Of a stretch of 64,000 nt of DNA, positions 41,849-55,130 are shown in pieces (the stretch's first letter is position 1; each line of letters starts with the position of its first letter). Position numbers and translations under genes: made by a program. Source of the stretch: Lytechinus pictus (lineage: Eukaryota > Echinodermata > Echinoidea > Temnopleuroida > Toxopneustidae); assembly GCF_037042905.1 (NCBI RefSeq), contig NC_087249.1:8428001-8492000 (forward strand), given 5' to 3'. Below the pieces are notes generated by a model. It did not search any database and was not told the origin of the DNA. It worked only from the letters and a program-made list of their open reading frames with translations.

Positions 41849-43019
41849 AAGTAAGATTAAATAAGCAACTCCATGGTCATTTGATCAAACTTGGTGCAAA
41901 CAATGAATTTATCAGGCACGGTCTTGTTTTTATTTGTTTATTTTTTCTTTGGTTTGTTTCTTATTTCTTTTTTTAAGAAACAAGGCAACTTTAGAATACT
42001 GCTCACTTTTTTATCGGATATGGACGGAACTGTTTGCTTTTTCATTTGACGTTTCCCCATGAAACCAGTACCGCTTTAAATTGACAGACTTCATATATCA
42101 TGACGAGATGAATAAAAGGTGTAATATTCGAACAGCTTAGTCAAGAAAGTTCCATTCGCTCAATCAGCTCTGTGATGATTACAGTTGACATTTGAATTAA
42201 GATTATGAGACATATAAGGTAAACAAAGTCTAGCTCCATGGTGATCACGAATATTGAATTAATACAAAAATTAGCGGGGCTCACTGGTGATTTAAGTCAT
42301 TTGGATAGCATCTTAAGTATACTAAACATCCTAGGGACTTGAATAATTAATATAATAAAAGTTCATTTTACACATGGTGTTTCGGTATTTTGAAATACAT
42401 AGTCACATAATAGAGTCTATATATTTTTATGCGGATGTAAACAATTATAAGGCAAATCACTTGGAATAAGGTCTGAAATAGTGGTTAAGTGTCGGAGCTA
42501 ATAGTAGGCATGGTGGAATAATGTGAATGCAGATTGAAAATGTCTAAATAATACCAAAAATTGAACCTGTCTTTAACATTGAATTCTTTCCTTTAAGCTA
42601 TGAGCTTCGTGTACATTTATTTCATTTTTTGTTGACATTTCAAGACATGGGTATTTTCTTAAAGAAATCACATTGAATGAGAGACACGATCCTACACAGA
42701 AGGAATCACTATCATTTTTAAAGTGTTACATGTATATGTTATTTGAATGAGGTAATTATGATTGTCTTTTCTGAATTGGGGGGTTACCGCATCGCTATTG
42801 GCATCATGTCTTCCAGGATTTTACCAATCATGAATGAACCATAAGGTGGGATTTGGAGTTTACAATTTCGTAGGCTACATTTTGAGTCTGTATTATTTTT
42901 TTTGGTAATTGAAGTTAAGACTGCTTTATCAAGCGAAGTGATGGGCATGTGAACGTTTAGGGCCTGAAATAGATATAGTGTATGTTCGGTTCCAATTGAT
43001 TTTGAAAGCATAATGTTTT

Positions 43020-43480
43020 TTTTTTCTTTTAGGTGTAAAACATTTACCTTGTACCTGCGATACATCTACTTTTAATTCACAATACATTTTTCCTTAAACG
43101 AACGATGAATAGCACTTGCAATTTCCTATCTCCTCGATTCGTAGCTCCTGACTTAGACGTTTACATTAATAGACTAATCTTATACACACGATACATATGC
43201 CGTACATTTACGTTATATCAGCGATAAATTACCATTACATTAACCCTATACCCTCGAAATATTACCAATACATTTACCTGATACACACGATACAGATTAC
43301 CCTTACATTTACCTTGTACTCTCGAAGTTTACCGTAACATTTCCTTCATACACACGATAGAATATCCGACTTTTTCCTTTTTCACACGATATTAAACACA
43401 CGATATAATTACCTTTCTTTACCTTATGCCCTCGATAGCTTCCCCTTTCATTTACATTATTAAACAGATGAAACCCTTAT
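43020..43480. repeat. Degenerate ~35-40 bp minisatellite
   Basis: Repeated combinations of ACATTTACCTTATAC, ACACGATA and CCCTCGA occur roughly every 35-40 bp. Strongly diverged. Confidence 0.55.
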
Positions 43481-44814
43481 ATCTGTTTTGGTTCTCGAGA
43501 TTACATTACGTAATGCTTGCGATATTATACCCTTACTTATTTACGAATGTGTCCGAGACGTAGACGAACGAAGCAATTGATAATCATTTTTTTTCTAAAT
43601 ATATGAACCACAGAGCTCGAAGTCTCATCGTTGACATTCATTTATGTCCATGATGTGGCTTTTACATGAAATAATTAAATCTTTTAAAATATAACAATTT
43701 GTTTAAGTATGCTACGGACCTCTTAGCTATACCTCTTTAACTTTTTAAGTTATCTTAGCTGGAAAAGATGATCCCTATATATCTGAGGAATATTACAAAA
43801 AGAAGAAGATATAGATGAATACAGAAATGGGTAAATAGCATGGTATATAGATATACCAATATATAGAGAGACAGATAAATGAATTCATTTATATATAAAA
43901 AATCACGAAAAATCGAATTGATGGATGACTGAATATTCAAGTGTTCTTCAACATACTACTAAGTCAATAAATTTCATGAAATCGTTCCAATAAAACGTTT
44001 GTTCCCTTTTTGATATACTCGTTCCTAATTACTTCCATGGAATTTGCTTACTTTTGTTCTAGAAAGGAATGTGTAAAGTTTGGATTAAGTTCATTCATAT
44101 GTACTCCAATAAGAACAGATGAATTATGAGTAACATATGTACTACTTCTGTCATAAGATTTCTCACAGTATTTTTAATCACCAACATTATTATTTCAATG
44201 TCAAGTTTGGGGTTTTAATTATATTTGATGTGATTTCACTCATGATCTAAAATAAGTCATTTGGGTTGTATCCAAATGTATCGAAATGTTTGAAAATAAT
44301 GAAAAGTATAACCACTTAATATGAAACATGAATTGTATCTAAAGTGCATAATTGTAAATTGAGAAATTCATGGCTGCATTTGGGATCACTTTCTGGAATT
44401 AAAGGGGAGGATTCATGATCATATCGCACACAATTCATCATCCAAGCCTTCTAATGAGGCACATGAAAGTACTGTGCCTGATCCCTGCCACAGCACCTGT
44501 GCCCTTGGGCAAGGCATTTATGTACAATGCTCTTTTGTCATTCATTAAAATAATTGAAAATGTTCTATGGTATCTAAATGTGAATGAGTTTGAAAGATAA
44601 AAATTGTGGCAAAATTTCGAAACCACGACGCTAGAATAAGATGGACGGTCATGAGCGCGGTGAGCATTGAGTTCATAGTGACGTCATGTATCTCCCATTC
44701 TTATTTCGTAAACAAGCGGCAAATCCGCTTGGCTACTAAAAATTGTTGACTCTGTTTCATGTGTATTGTGCCGAAGTAAAGATAAACCAATAAACAAACT
44801 GTACTAGACACAGC

Positions 44815-45125
44815 GGCCCGTATACTGAACTCGGGTTTAAATCAAAGCCTGGTTTAAAGTTGTGTTTTAACTGCGGAGAGCCCACTGGGGTACAAATCCC
44901 TAACAGTACACATCCAATTCATTAACTCATGACACCCAAATTGTTTGAGAATGATAACTGCAGTATTTTGAAGTATTTTTATTTTCCATTATGAAAGCAA
45001 AAGGAAACAAAATAGTAAACATTAGAAATATACAATATAAACATAATTTTTGAAGAAAAAAAATTGGCTCCCCATAATTTTAGCACAGAGTGGTCTAAGT
45101 TAAACCTGACTTCAGAATACGTGCC
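44815..45125. mobile_element. PIF/Harbinger-like MITE, copy 1
   Basis: GGCCCGTATACTGAACTCGGGTTTAA at the left is inverted at the right as TTAAACCTGACTTCAGAATACGTGCC. AGC flanks both ends (44812-44814, 45126-45128). Same family as 50901-51205. Confidence 0.75.
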
Positions 45126-45645
45126 AGCGAATCTGAACAATTATTGGTTCAAACTGATTTGTAAAGAAGATAAACTCTTATAATTCTGACAATTGTATGT
45201 AAATAATCCGTTGAAAATGTTTTCAATGCCTACTTTTTTTTAGGCAAATTGTATTCCACTTTAGTGTCGAAATAAAAGATGTGAATATTTTGTAGAAAAT
45301 GGAATATCAGCAAGTGTTGTTTTATTCGAATTATCTATGTCCGTGATGTCAACCTTAGCCCTTAGTAAATCCTTGTAAGTCTATTTCTCTGGTAACATTC
45401 GGGGGAAAACCGATGATTTTTACTATTGATTTTTCACAAATAAAATTAAATTCAAATTTTATAGAAATATAGAACAGTTTGCTGGGTTGTCGAATGCATG
45501 ATATTGCCATTTGCCTTTATCCTCAACTGAAGGTCTTGTAGGGTCCAGCGATACCAAAAATCTATGTGTGCGTCATGCCTCATTTTACCGTCTTATTTCC
45601 TGTGCTAATTGATAAGCATATTTTGAAGTATTTCCCATTGCCATT

Positions 45646-45935
45646 ATGCAGCAGTTTCTCTGTTCACGATTCCCTGTCTGCATCGATTTGGTCCGTGACG
45701 TCGTAGTAGCGTATTTTAGCATCCACTTCGCATACGCTTTCTGCAACGTTGAGAATCTATTGAAAACGCCCGTCAAATCTCAATGGACAGATAATATGTC
45801 ATTGTCGAAAGTTGGTGGACCGGGACAGAACATCGTCTTAAGATTCGAGCAGGACGAGAAATTGCAAATATGTCGCTTGTCCAGAGTACAGAACGACACT
45901 GCAGTTTTATTCACCGATTTTCGATAAAAGCCGCC
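45646..45935 (+). repeat. Dispersed repeat shared with 50630-50880
   Basis: GAATCTATTGAAAA and GTTGGTGGACCGGGACAGAACATCG here match, inverted, CCCGGTCCACAAACTTTTGACAAAG and TTTTCAATAGATT at 50775-50845. The 93-codon ORF over it is therefore repeat sequence. Confidence 0.55.
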
Positions 45936-46092
45936 TTTTTATATGAAGGGCTTTTGACAAATGAATCTCTGCGTTATAGAAAGTGTATGTGAAGTGGTTG
46001 CTTCAATGCCCTATCAACCCGACAGGCAAATGATGCCTTTAAATTAACCAGTATGCTAAAAACAAGATGTGGTATTACATAAATAATGGTAA

Positions 46093-46352
46093 TATAGGGT
46101 ATTTATGTAGCGCACATCCACCATCTAACTGCTCCAGAAGCTCCTGTTTTAATACCCCGACCAAGCCATACCGATTCAGGTGCTCACAGCTTTTTGAGGA
46201 ATTGCTTCAAGTTCGTACCCATTCAACTCACCTGGGTTGAGTGCAGTACATTGCGGATCCATTTATTGCTGAAGGAAATTACGCTAATTCTAAGATTTGA
46301 ACCCACGACCCTCTGTTTCAAAGTCCGGAGACTAATCCACTACAGGCCGCAA
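46093..46352 (-). mobile_element. tRNA-derived SINE, copy 2 of the 2049-2324 family
   Basis: Same orientation and layout as 2049-2324. The head carries a decayed B box (GGTTCAAATCT) and the body shares CAGCTTTTTGAGGAATT plus the segment around an ACTCACCTGGGT motif. The 3' end is the GCGC box at about 46112. Confidence 0.75.
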
Positions 46353-46769
46353 TATATACAATAATGTTTTTCGATACACCATTCATTTATGATGTTGCTC
46401 CAATGGTTTGCTTTAGTCATGGGATTGTCATGAAACATACTCCTCCCGACACTTTCTGACTTAGAAAATGTCTCCTCAACCTTTTGATCAAAATCAAGTT
46501 ATGGTAAACCTTGGACGGTTATCTCGTTAGGTGGTAGAGCAACATGAGTATGGGAAGCAATCAATTTTTGTCGGGCAAGCCTCTACCGTTTTGAAGAAAC
46601 CACGTAGGTTAGCCCCCATGAGTGTTTCCCTATGATATGCAACACTCAGCTAAAAATTATCATGAATCATACTCCTTCAGGTAAACATTATACTCTTAAA
46701 GCTACCATTTCGATTTAGAAGGGAGTATTGTTTGATCATCTTTTCTTCTTACAGGGCTACCTCACCTGC

Positions 46770-46940
46770 ACGTTCGAAGGGGGAATAGGTTTCAAACAAA
46801 TTTATCAAGAAATCCTTCTTCAATTTGCCCATTTTCTGCTCTATCCGTGGTTTCATCTTGTGAATCACGTTCGAAGGGGGAATAGGTTTCAAACAAATTT
46901 ATCAAGAAATCCTTCTGCAATTTGCCCATTTTCTGCTCTA
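46770..46940 (+). repeat. Direct duplication of 74 bp, period 97
   Basis: CGTTCGAAGGGGGAATAGGT through TTTGCCCATTTTCTGCTCTA occurs at 46770-46843 and again at 46867-46940 with a single difference that I can see. Confidence 0.85.
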
Positions 46941-47154
46941 GATGGTAGTAATTGTCCATTGTGAAAATTGATAGTTGGAATAAATTATGATATCAAAATA
47001 ATTCACAAGATTTTATCATGTTTCCATAAATTTCATACAGATGATGAAAGGAGGTGAAATGTAATATCCCATTCGGTGCCCCATGGCTTTTTAAATTATC
47101 TTTTTAGTCTAAAAACGTCCCCTTTTATATACAAAAAAAGTTCTTTATGTCAAG

Positions 47155-47405
47155 AAGTGAAGTCATAGTCTTCTCCTTCATCTTTTACTTCTCCTTCTTT
47201 TTTTTTCTTCTTCTTCTTTTTCTCCTCCTCCTTCTTCTTCTTCTTCTTCTCCTCCTCCTCCTCCTTCTTCTTCTTCTCCTTCTCCTTCTTCTTCTTCCTC
47301 CTCTTCCTCCTCTTTTTTTCTTCTTTATCTTTTTCTTCTTCTCCTTCTTCTTCTTCCCCTTCTTCTTCTTTATCTTCATCTTCTTCTTCCTTCCTTCCTT
47401 TTTCA
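47155..47405. repeat. Long pyrimidine/purine tract (CTT/TCC)n
   Basis: About 250 bp almost purely C and T on the plus strand, mostly TTC and TCC triplets, with open frames on both strands that translate to Leu/Phe or Lys/Glu/Arg runs. Non-coding simple sequence. Confidence 0.9.
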
Positions 47406-48056
47406 TGACTGTCTTGTCTGTAATATGAGACACAACAATGAAGTCCGCTGCCATGCATGCATGCCATCGAGAAACAAATATCCCGGACACGACAATTACG
47501 GTACAACGTCAAGCCCTATCCTTTGAACCTTATGAAAATTAAATAATATTTAAGAAATTAAAAGTCTGCTCAAAATAGGCACAGTGTTGGTATAACCGTG
47601 CGAGGATTAGTGGTATGTAGGGCATGTAATAATGGGGCGTTGTCAAGTCCCAGCTAGGGGGTTGGGTGGGGGACGTCTCGATTTAAAGTCATCGTAAATG
47701 ACCACATAGTGTTCCATAATATTGCAATAATTTGACTAAGGTTCACGGTTTTTTTTTATATACCATGTGACGGACGTATTTGATATTTTTTATTCGGAGA
47801 ACGTTACAGATTGTCCTTATTCCCGTAGATTAATATTATAATTTTGACACAGCGGCAACCTTAATTTGCATGAAACTGTACATCCAATTAGCAGCTTTGT
47901 TTCCTCAGGCAAAAAGCGCCTAATAAATCCAGCTATTATTATTATTATTATTGTCATTATACATTTCGGACTTCATCGTGATTTCCGCTTCATTGTATTC
48001 GTGGTAATTGCATGTGATCATCTGAATAATGTCAGAGACCGTTCCAATGGAATCGC

Positions 48057-48181
48057 ACACTCTTGAAATGTTGGGCAACATACTGTCCACACAACAATTG
48101 GTTTAAAAAATATCCAACTCTGGGTAGATTGTTGTGTGGACAGTATGTTCCGGAGTATGTTGGCCAACACTTTTAAGAGTG
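48057..48181. mobile_element. Palindromic MITE
   Basis: ACACTCTTGAAATGTTGGGCAACATACTGTCCACACAACAAT pairs with ATTGTTGTGTGGACAGTATGTT...GGCCAACACTTTTAAGAGTGT (each cited in part). Short central loop. Confidence 0.75.
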
Positions 48182-48673
48182 TACGGACAGCTTTAATCCA
48201 GGAACCCACTCCCTCACAGCGGAGAATGTGTACATATCTTTCTTTCTTTTAACCTCATCATGTTCTTCATTTGATGTTATCCGTTGTCGGTGGATGTGGT
48301 CATCTGGATAACGTCATGGAACGCTGTTCTATGGGGTTGCACGGACAGTGTTAATCCAGGAAACGGTTCATTCCTTCTTGATGTCCGTTGGGCCTCAACG
48401 AACTCCCTGCTTGACCAGTCATTAATGACTGACCAAGGCTTTACGGCATCCTCTATCCGAAAGCCTCATTTGAGGTCAATCTTTAATCATTGATGTGAAC
48501 ATATTTCTAAATATAGCGGCGGGATTCTCAGCACATTTAATCCACTTCATTAAATGCAAAATTGAACATTTGATGACCCAAGATGACCCAAACGATGAAA
48601 ATGGTATTTCCCTTTTTACAAAAGTATTTTTATAAAATATAGAATATTTAAGTACTGTTTCACATGAACCTGG

Positions 48674-48754
48674 CCACGGCGGATTATCTATTGTTACTGG
48701 GAGTGCAGTGACAATGCTCAGCACCCCCAGTAACACTAGACTAATCCTCCGTGG
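48674..48754. repeat. Hairpin-forming inverted repeat
   Basis: CCACGGCGGATTATCTATTG plus TTACTGGG at the left pairs with CCCAGTAACA plus CTAATCCTCCGTGG at the right, around a 24-nt loop. Confidence 0.7.
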
Positions 48755-48799
48755 ATAGGTCCCTGCTGTTCTATGGCAAACTTAATTTACTTCAAAACA

Positions 48800-50590
48800 T
48801 CCAAACCTGAAGCATACACGTAATCATTTCGAATTCTCTAAATTCTAAATACATTTTATTGCTCTTCAACTCGATAAGGCTTAAATCGTAGAATAGAATA
48901 AAATAAGAAAAGTCTCTTAAAAGAACATCCAAAAGATTGGTGGATTCGATATGTTCTCTTTGCATTTATCATAATGTTTAGGCTACGCTATTGATGTGGT
49001 TAATGATATGATCTTTAATGTCGCATCATTATTGTCTCGATCATTGCTGCTGTTATAATCATAATGACAATAATTAAAAAGAAATCTCAATTAGCATTAT
49101 CAATTGTAGCTAGTATTGCTATTATTATTCAGCTTCACAATTCAATGATAACCCTATCATCATGTGTAGGTTTGTTTAATGACAACCATCTTTATTGTGT
49201 GGGTGTGATATGTGCGTGAAAGTAGATGTGCAATACTAAATTCCTAATTTATCATACTGATCATTTCACATCGAGGACCTATTTAGATTTCCAATGATTA
49301 GATAATGCGATTGTTTAATGAGCTCGGCAAAGCATCCCCTCATAATTATCTTCGAAACCCTTTTTTAACACTTTTCTTTAATTTTGCATAATAGTCTCGC
49401 AATTTCTCTTATCGCTGCAAGTTCTTTAAAATAAGTCACATTTAAAAGTAAGATACTTTAACGTTTCTCATCGACACGAGCATCATAGCAGAAGATTCTT
49501 TCAATACATACTCATGTTCGAATTCACGCACATTAATGTTTCAAACGAGGAGAAAAAACCCCATAATACCCAATTAGTCGCTTCCTTGCTTACGTTTCTT
49601 CCGAAACATAATCGGTACAAAAAGATGCTGAAAGATAACAGAAAAAAGAGATCTAGTGATGCAAAGATCTCTTAATTGAATTACCCAATGGAGTATTGTT
49701 CAGCCGGGATTTGGCTCATTATGGCCTGATCCATGCAGGATTTGGGCTAACATTTTCTGATTTTTTCCTCCGATATTTAAACATTTTCTGGTCTGATTGA
49801 GAACATTGCACGTGCTTCACGGATCACACTTAAGAAGACTTATGATTGAGTGGTTGAAAGAAGGATCGCACTCAGTTGCTTTAAACGAAAAGCTGCCATG
49901 ACGGTATAAGATAACGTTGCATAAAATGCATAGATGGTTAAGCTAGCACTAACTTGAATTCCTTTATAGGATAATGAAAATTAATTAAAGGCTTTCATGT
50001 TTGTATTCGAACCAGCAAATGTTCAAATACTCATAATTAAAAAAAAGGGGGCGGGGGTTAACGATAATTTATTGTTTATCTCCGAAACGACAAAGATAAT
50101 ATTATGTAAACATGTTCAACAGGTTATGACGTGATGTGTGCAAAGATGTCACTCTTTTATTTTTTTAAAGTAAATTAGAATGTAAATCATTAGCTTGCAT
50201 CGAATAAGGTATCAGGGTCTACAATAATAATAATAGTAATAAAAAGTTGCAATATATTAATACTTTTATAACAAACTTTAGCCAAAATCCAGATGGATTG
50301 GTAAGCTTATCACATTATTGTTTTAATCACAATTCAATCACGTCTAATTCTGTTAGAAAGTTATATATTTAATAAGATAGGAAGAGCGCTAAAACTACCC
50401 TCCAAACGTGTTTCAATAAGCAAGACAAACGAAATAACTAGTCCATCGTTGCTACTATAAGACCAAGAACGGTTTTAAGACATCCATTGCAGTTTCTTGA
50501 CATCATTACTTGTCATTGTCATCATTACCTGTAGGCCTACTTATTCAGGACACATAAGGCCTGCATCCATTTTGTTTGTGTACTATCATC
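48800..50590. other. Non-coding, no feature recognised
   Basis: AT-rich sequence with no ORF of note and no repeat that I recognise. Confidence 0.5.
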
Positions 50591-50609
50591 ATGAATAACA
50601 GCGAGTTTT

Positions 50610-50885
50610 CGCAACACTACGCAGACGCCTTCTGGCACGCAGAGAATCTATTGTTAGAAGACCTTCATGACAAAGCAGTCTTTGTCGAAATTCAGTGAAT
50701 CAAAATAGCAGTTAGTCGTCCTGGACTCTGGACTAACGATCTATTTTCAATTTGTCGTAGTTCGATCTGCTGTCCCGGTCCACAAACTTTTGACAAAGAC
50801 CTCTCAGCTGTCAAGTGTGATATGACTTGTATTTTCAATAGATTTACCACGTTGCAGAATTACGATAACTCCCTATTGTTTGTCT
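50610..50885 (-). repeat. Dispersed repeat, second copy of the 45646-45935 family
   Basis: Opposite orientation. It is also partly self-complementary: GAATCTATTGTTAGAAGACC and CAGTCTTTGTCGAAATTC echo the inverted TTGACAAAGACC and TTTTCAATAGATT further right. Confidence 0.5.
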
Positions 50886-50900
50886 ACCGACTGACCCTTA

Positions 50901-51205
50901 GGCTCGTATTCTGAAGTCAAGTTTAATTTAAACTCTGTTTTAAAGTTGTGGTTTAAATGTGGATAGGAAATATTGGCATAAATCTCAAACATCATTATTT
51001 AAATGTATCAGCTCATTTTTCTCTCAAATCATTCTTAATAGTTTCAGAAAGATAAATAAGATAGCTTTCTTCACCATTCACGAGTTAGGAAAGAGCACAT
51101 AAGAAACATACAATGTAAGGAAAATTTTGAAATTTTTGGCTTTCCATAATTTTAGCACAGAGTTAGACCATGGTCTAAGTTAAACCTGACTTCAGAATGC
51201 GGGCC
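50901..51205. mobile_element. PIF/Harbinger-like MITE, copy 2, with TTA target duplication
   Basis: GGCTCGTATTCTGAAGTCAA at the left and TGACTTCAGAATGCGGGCC at the right are inverted. TTA flanks both ends (50898-50900, 51206-51208), the 3-bp duplication of the PIF/Harbinger superfamily. A degenerate third copy may be at about 60405-60535. Confidence 0.8.
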
Positions 51206-51594
51206 TTAGTGACTTAAATCTGTGTTGGCCCGATATGAGTCACAATTTTGCTATTAGAAAGTTTCCTCATGCCTCTTTGTTATTCACAGTGCATATATCT
51301 GCAATATCGCATGAAATCTTTTAATCGGTTATTGTTGTCCGTTCTATCACATAGGCGTGGTGTTGGTAATACTCTAACAATCCATTAAAATCAGCTGCTT
51401 AACCGCTAAAACCCCTTGTATTAATCCAAACCACACGGGCAAAATGTAATCTGATCTGATGACTATCACTGACTATAAAACACTGTCTTATTTTTATTCG
51501 GAATTGCAATACGGCAAGCTAGCTTTGTCTTCCACCCTTATGAAAAATAAAGTGATTTTCTTAGGTCATACTCACAGTCGGATACTGTACACAT

Positions 51595-51860
51595 GTTTTA
51601 AACCAGTTGTTTACAAAGGTAAACAAAAAGTTTAAACAATCTATTACAAGTCAACAACTTGTTAGAGTGAAGGGCTTAAACAACGTGCTATATTTTTACT
51701 GTGTATAATAAAACATCCTAGAAAGTTTAAACAAGTTGTTTAAAAAGGTAGATTATAAATAAATTAAACAATATATTACAAGTTTCAACAACTTGTTGTT
51801 AGAGTGACGGGCTTAAACAAAGTGCTATTTTTTTTTACTGTGGATAATAAAATACCATAG
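51595..51860 (+). repeat. Tandem duplication, ~130-bp unit
   Basis: Two diverged copies of AAACAAGTTGTTTAnAAAGGTA ... CAACAACTTGTTAGAGTGA ... GGGCTTAAACAA ... TTTTTACTGTG.ATAATAAAA (n and dots mark variation). Confidence 0.75.
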
Positions 51861-51870
51861 CAGTTTTAGA

Positions 51871-52190
51871 GACGGGTCAATAAAAGTCTTGAAATCTTTA
51901 CAAGTATAATATTTGACAAATAAACAATTAAAAAAAATCTTGATGTATATTTATGGAACGGAATGACCGCTTCAAATATCATTTTTTTAAATATGAACTG
52001 CAAATGATGCGAAACAATAAAACAAAAAACAGGGTCAATTACAGTCTTGAAATCTTTAAAGTATAATATTCGACAAATTAACAATTAAAGAAAAATCCTG
52101 ATGTATATTTATTCAACGGGAAGACCACTTCAAATAATATTTTTTTAAATATGAATCGCAAATGATGGGAAACAATTGAAACAAAACTGC
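51871..52190 (+). repeat. Tandem duplication, ~160-bp unit
   Basis: Two copies beginning GGGTCAAT and carrying AGTCTTGAAATCTTTA, AATCnTGATGTATATTTAT and TTTTTTTAAATATGAA in the same order. This directly follows an unrelated tandem duplication. Confidence 0.8.
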
Positions 52191-52199
52191 ACAATAATT

Positions 52200-55130
52200 T
52201 GACGCTGTGTCCTTATCCTAATAATATGTATTTTGATTTGAACGAGACATGATCATGATAGTTACAGTGACAGTTTATGAATAAATATTTTTCCAAAAAA
52301 ATTTATGACGTATCTTATAGTTCTCTATTTGGACAAAGCGCAAAACAGCACTGTTATTTATTTATTTATTGATGATGTGATAATTCTATGACATAATTTT
52401 GTGATATTATACACCTAGAATTCTTAATTATCTCCTCCTAAAAAGGTTGGGCTCTCCCGTTTCAAGTTCAGAGAGACAGACGGGATGGAGGGAAACCTCT
52501 AATTGGTCCGGAAGACGCCCTAATTTCCCAGTAGGGATAGAGTTTGTCCCCTTATCCGTCAAGGTGCAAGAAATTACGGATTCCTCCTGAAAGAGAATGC
52601 GGAGATACAGGTGTTATTTAAGAAGGATTTGAGTTCTACTAAAGGTAAAGAGAGTCGATGTTTCCCATTGTCTGAAATAACATTTAGATTTATTTATTAT
52701 TATCGCTGTGCGTCCCTTCCCGGGTCCCTCCCCCCCCCCCCCCCGTGTTTCCAATTAGACGACACATTCTTGACTGAATGTTTATACAGCATGTGTTTGT
52801 AGTCACATAAAGTCAACAGTGGTCAACTTTTGGTCACTGTGTATACACATTGGTCTTTTTGGGGCTAAATCATCTTGGAAATTTTCCTTCCAAATCTAGT
52901 AGATGGAGTCCCTTGCACAGAATCCATCTCCAGGTAGTTATAATCCTCAATTTCTCAATTAGAGTTGTAAATGTGCAATGTAATCGTTTGACACGAAAAT
53001 AACTTTGCATATCTTTAATCAGGGTGGAAGTAAAAGTCGGAAAGACACGGGTGTTTTGACGCTAAGGGTTCATGTCATCGACACTTGTCTATTCAACAGC
53101 CCATCGGTGATTTACTATTGTCTGGAGGGCAAAAGTATTTCTATATCATAGGAAGATATCCACCAGCATATGCACCATTATGAACTTGTCACATACACAT
53201 TTAAAACAAAATCAGCTGGTGACATACCTATACATGACAGGTGATGAAAATCAAACGATATTTCTGATAGTGCTGATTCACCGACTGATTGACGTAAATG
53301 AAGTCCAAACATTCACCAATCCGGTGGCCTGTCTTCATTAGAAAACGACAAAATGAAAGAACATCTTCACGCTGTTAAAATAATATTTTCAATGCTATGT
53401 CTGTCATAAATACGAATGGGTTTTAAGTCTACCTTTAACCCACTCCACCTACCACTGATTGTGTATGTTTGAAACATAATTTGTCCATTATCATCTAAAA
53501 CGACCTTACCAAGACTATTACTATAGTAATTCATAGCAGTGGCGCTGGACCCTGAATTTACTTAGTCTTTTATGCTTTTCGGGAAATACATGAACTGACT
53601 GTACTCTTGAACTATTTGTCGTGATTAGGTGGTATCCACGCTCCTACTTGAGATTGACTATGTAAGGTCTTCGTGTTTGAAAACATTTTGTTCTCCATGT
53701 TAAGGCCTTCTCCATGATTGAGTGGTTGAAATATAATCAAAGTGGGTATACAATTATCAATTATCACTTTGAAACAGACATGACATGGATATTCTTACAA
53801 TGCAAAGTTTCACCAGGGACTTCGGCTATTTTTATCCTAGGTGAACTATGTGAGTCATGGAACTTTGTGAGGGTACTGTTTTTAAAGTCACTTTAAGATC
53901 TGGTCTAGGTCAACTATCAGAGTTTTGACCTCAAGTAATCGTGTCTGGCAACACCTCGGTATTCGAAGGCGAACATTTTTCAAATGACATTTTCTAACTT
54001 GAAATGAATTTTTTTATGGTTCTGGTTCTTCGGGTTTTTTCTTCTGAAATTCATATCATTCAGATTCCATCTCAAGATTCATCAAATATGTATAAACAAA
54101 TTCGAACAATAATCACCACAAAACTTTGAAATATCTCAGAAATAATTTTTGTCGCGATATACATATATATATAGGCCCTGACATTTGGTTATCACTCCTT
54201 CTGTAACGGTAACTTCCGTTGGAACTAGACAGGAGAGCTTTCTGCTGCATAACACCTAGTTGATATACCCAATTATATCGGAAAGACCTTACGTCTACTA
54301 AATCAATAACAGTAGATGAACTTAAAAACGACAGAAATTACTTTCGGGTCTTTTTTATGGGGACAATGGTCGAACGTGGTATACCGTTCATGTATATAGA
54401 TCTATTCACATTAAAAAGGTGAATAATCAACAATATTGAATTATATATTTACAGCAAACAAGGCGAAACTTATCAAAGGCTTCGTCTCCTTAGATCCTCA
54501 CATCCGCCTTCCGGGGAGGGTGGGGGTTACGATCTACCATTTAATTTTTCCTTTCCCATTTACTTTTCGATAGTTCACGATAAACAACAAATTTTGAGCA
54601 AGGACAGAGTTCAAATCTGTGGAAAGCATTTTTCTAAGAGGGATTTCTGGTTATACTGACAGCAGACTTATCAACCGTACGTGATGGATGAAGGGGATCA
54701 GATCAACTGAGATTCAAGATTTTAAGCAAGATATTTTTGGCTCTTGCGTTGATGGAACGTTTATCCACTCTTGCTTGAGCCAAGAAAAAGAAAACAATAC
54801 TTGCCCGATAATTGAGTTAAGTCCTGATTACACGATGAGAAATCGTAATTATCTTGTTCACAATAGACATGATAGAGCAGTGTAGTACTTGAGAATGAGC
54901 GCTTACATGATTAATATATAATAATGGCATTCCAAAGTCTGAAATGCATCAATGTGTTAATATGGAAGGCCTTCTCAGGAATACCCTTGAAACTGACAGA
55001 TAAATAAGGGAATAAACGCTTTCATAAATACATCTATGGAAATAAATGCAATGATTGTTGCCTGAAATTTATACATCAATTTCCTATGTGGCTTTTAAAA
55101 GTTATTCATAATTTGGGAATATCTTTACAG
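52200..55130. other. Non-coding, no feature recognised
   Basis: AT-rich, with short scattered ORFs lacking family features. A C-run is at 52730-52744. Confidence 0.5.

Larger units (their letters stand above)
41462..44814. other. 3' flank of the Ig receptor, non-coding
   Basis: The first few hundred bases are presumably 3' UTR. No other gene is recognised. A degenerate minisatellite lies at 43020-43480. SINE-like words (GTGCCCTTGGGCAAGGC) occur at 44498-44515 without a full element. Confidence 0.5.

Noticed and set aside
42784-43065. 93-codon minus-strand ORF
   Set aside because: No recognisable motif and it overlaps the edge of a degenerate minisatellite.
45646-45927. 93-codon ORF as a gene
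   Set aside because: The sequence recurs inverted at about 50.6-50.9 kb, so it is a dispersed repeat; no protein family seen.
47147-47512. ORFs on both strands with Leu/Phe or Lys/Glu/Arg runs
   Set aside because: They are translations of a simple pyrimidine/purine tract.
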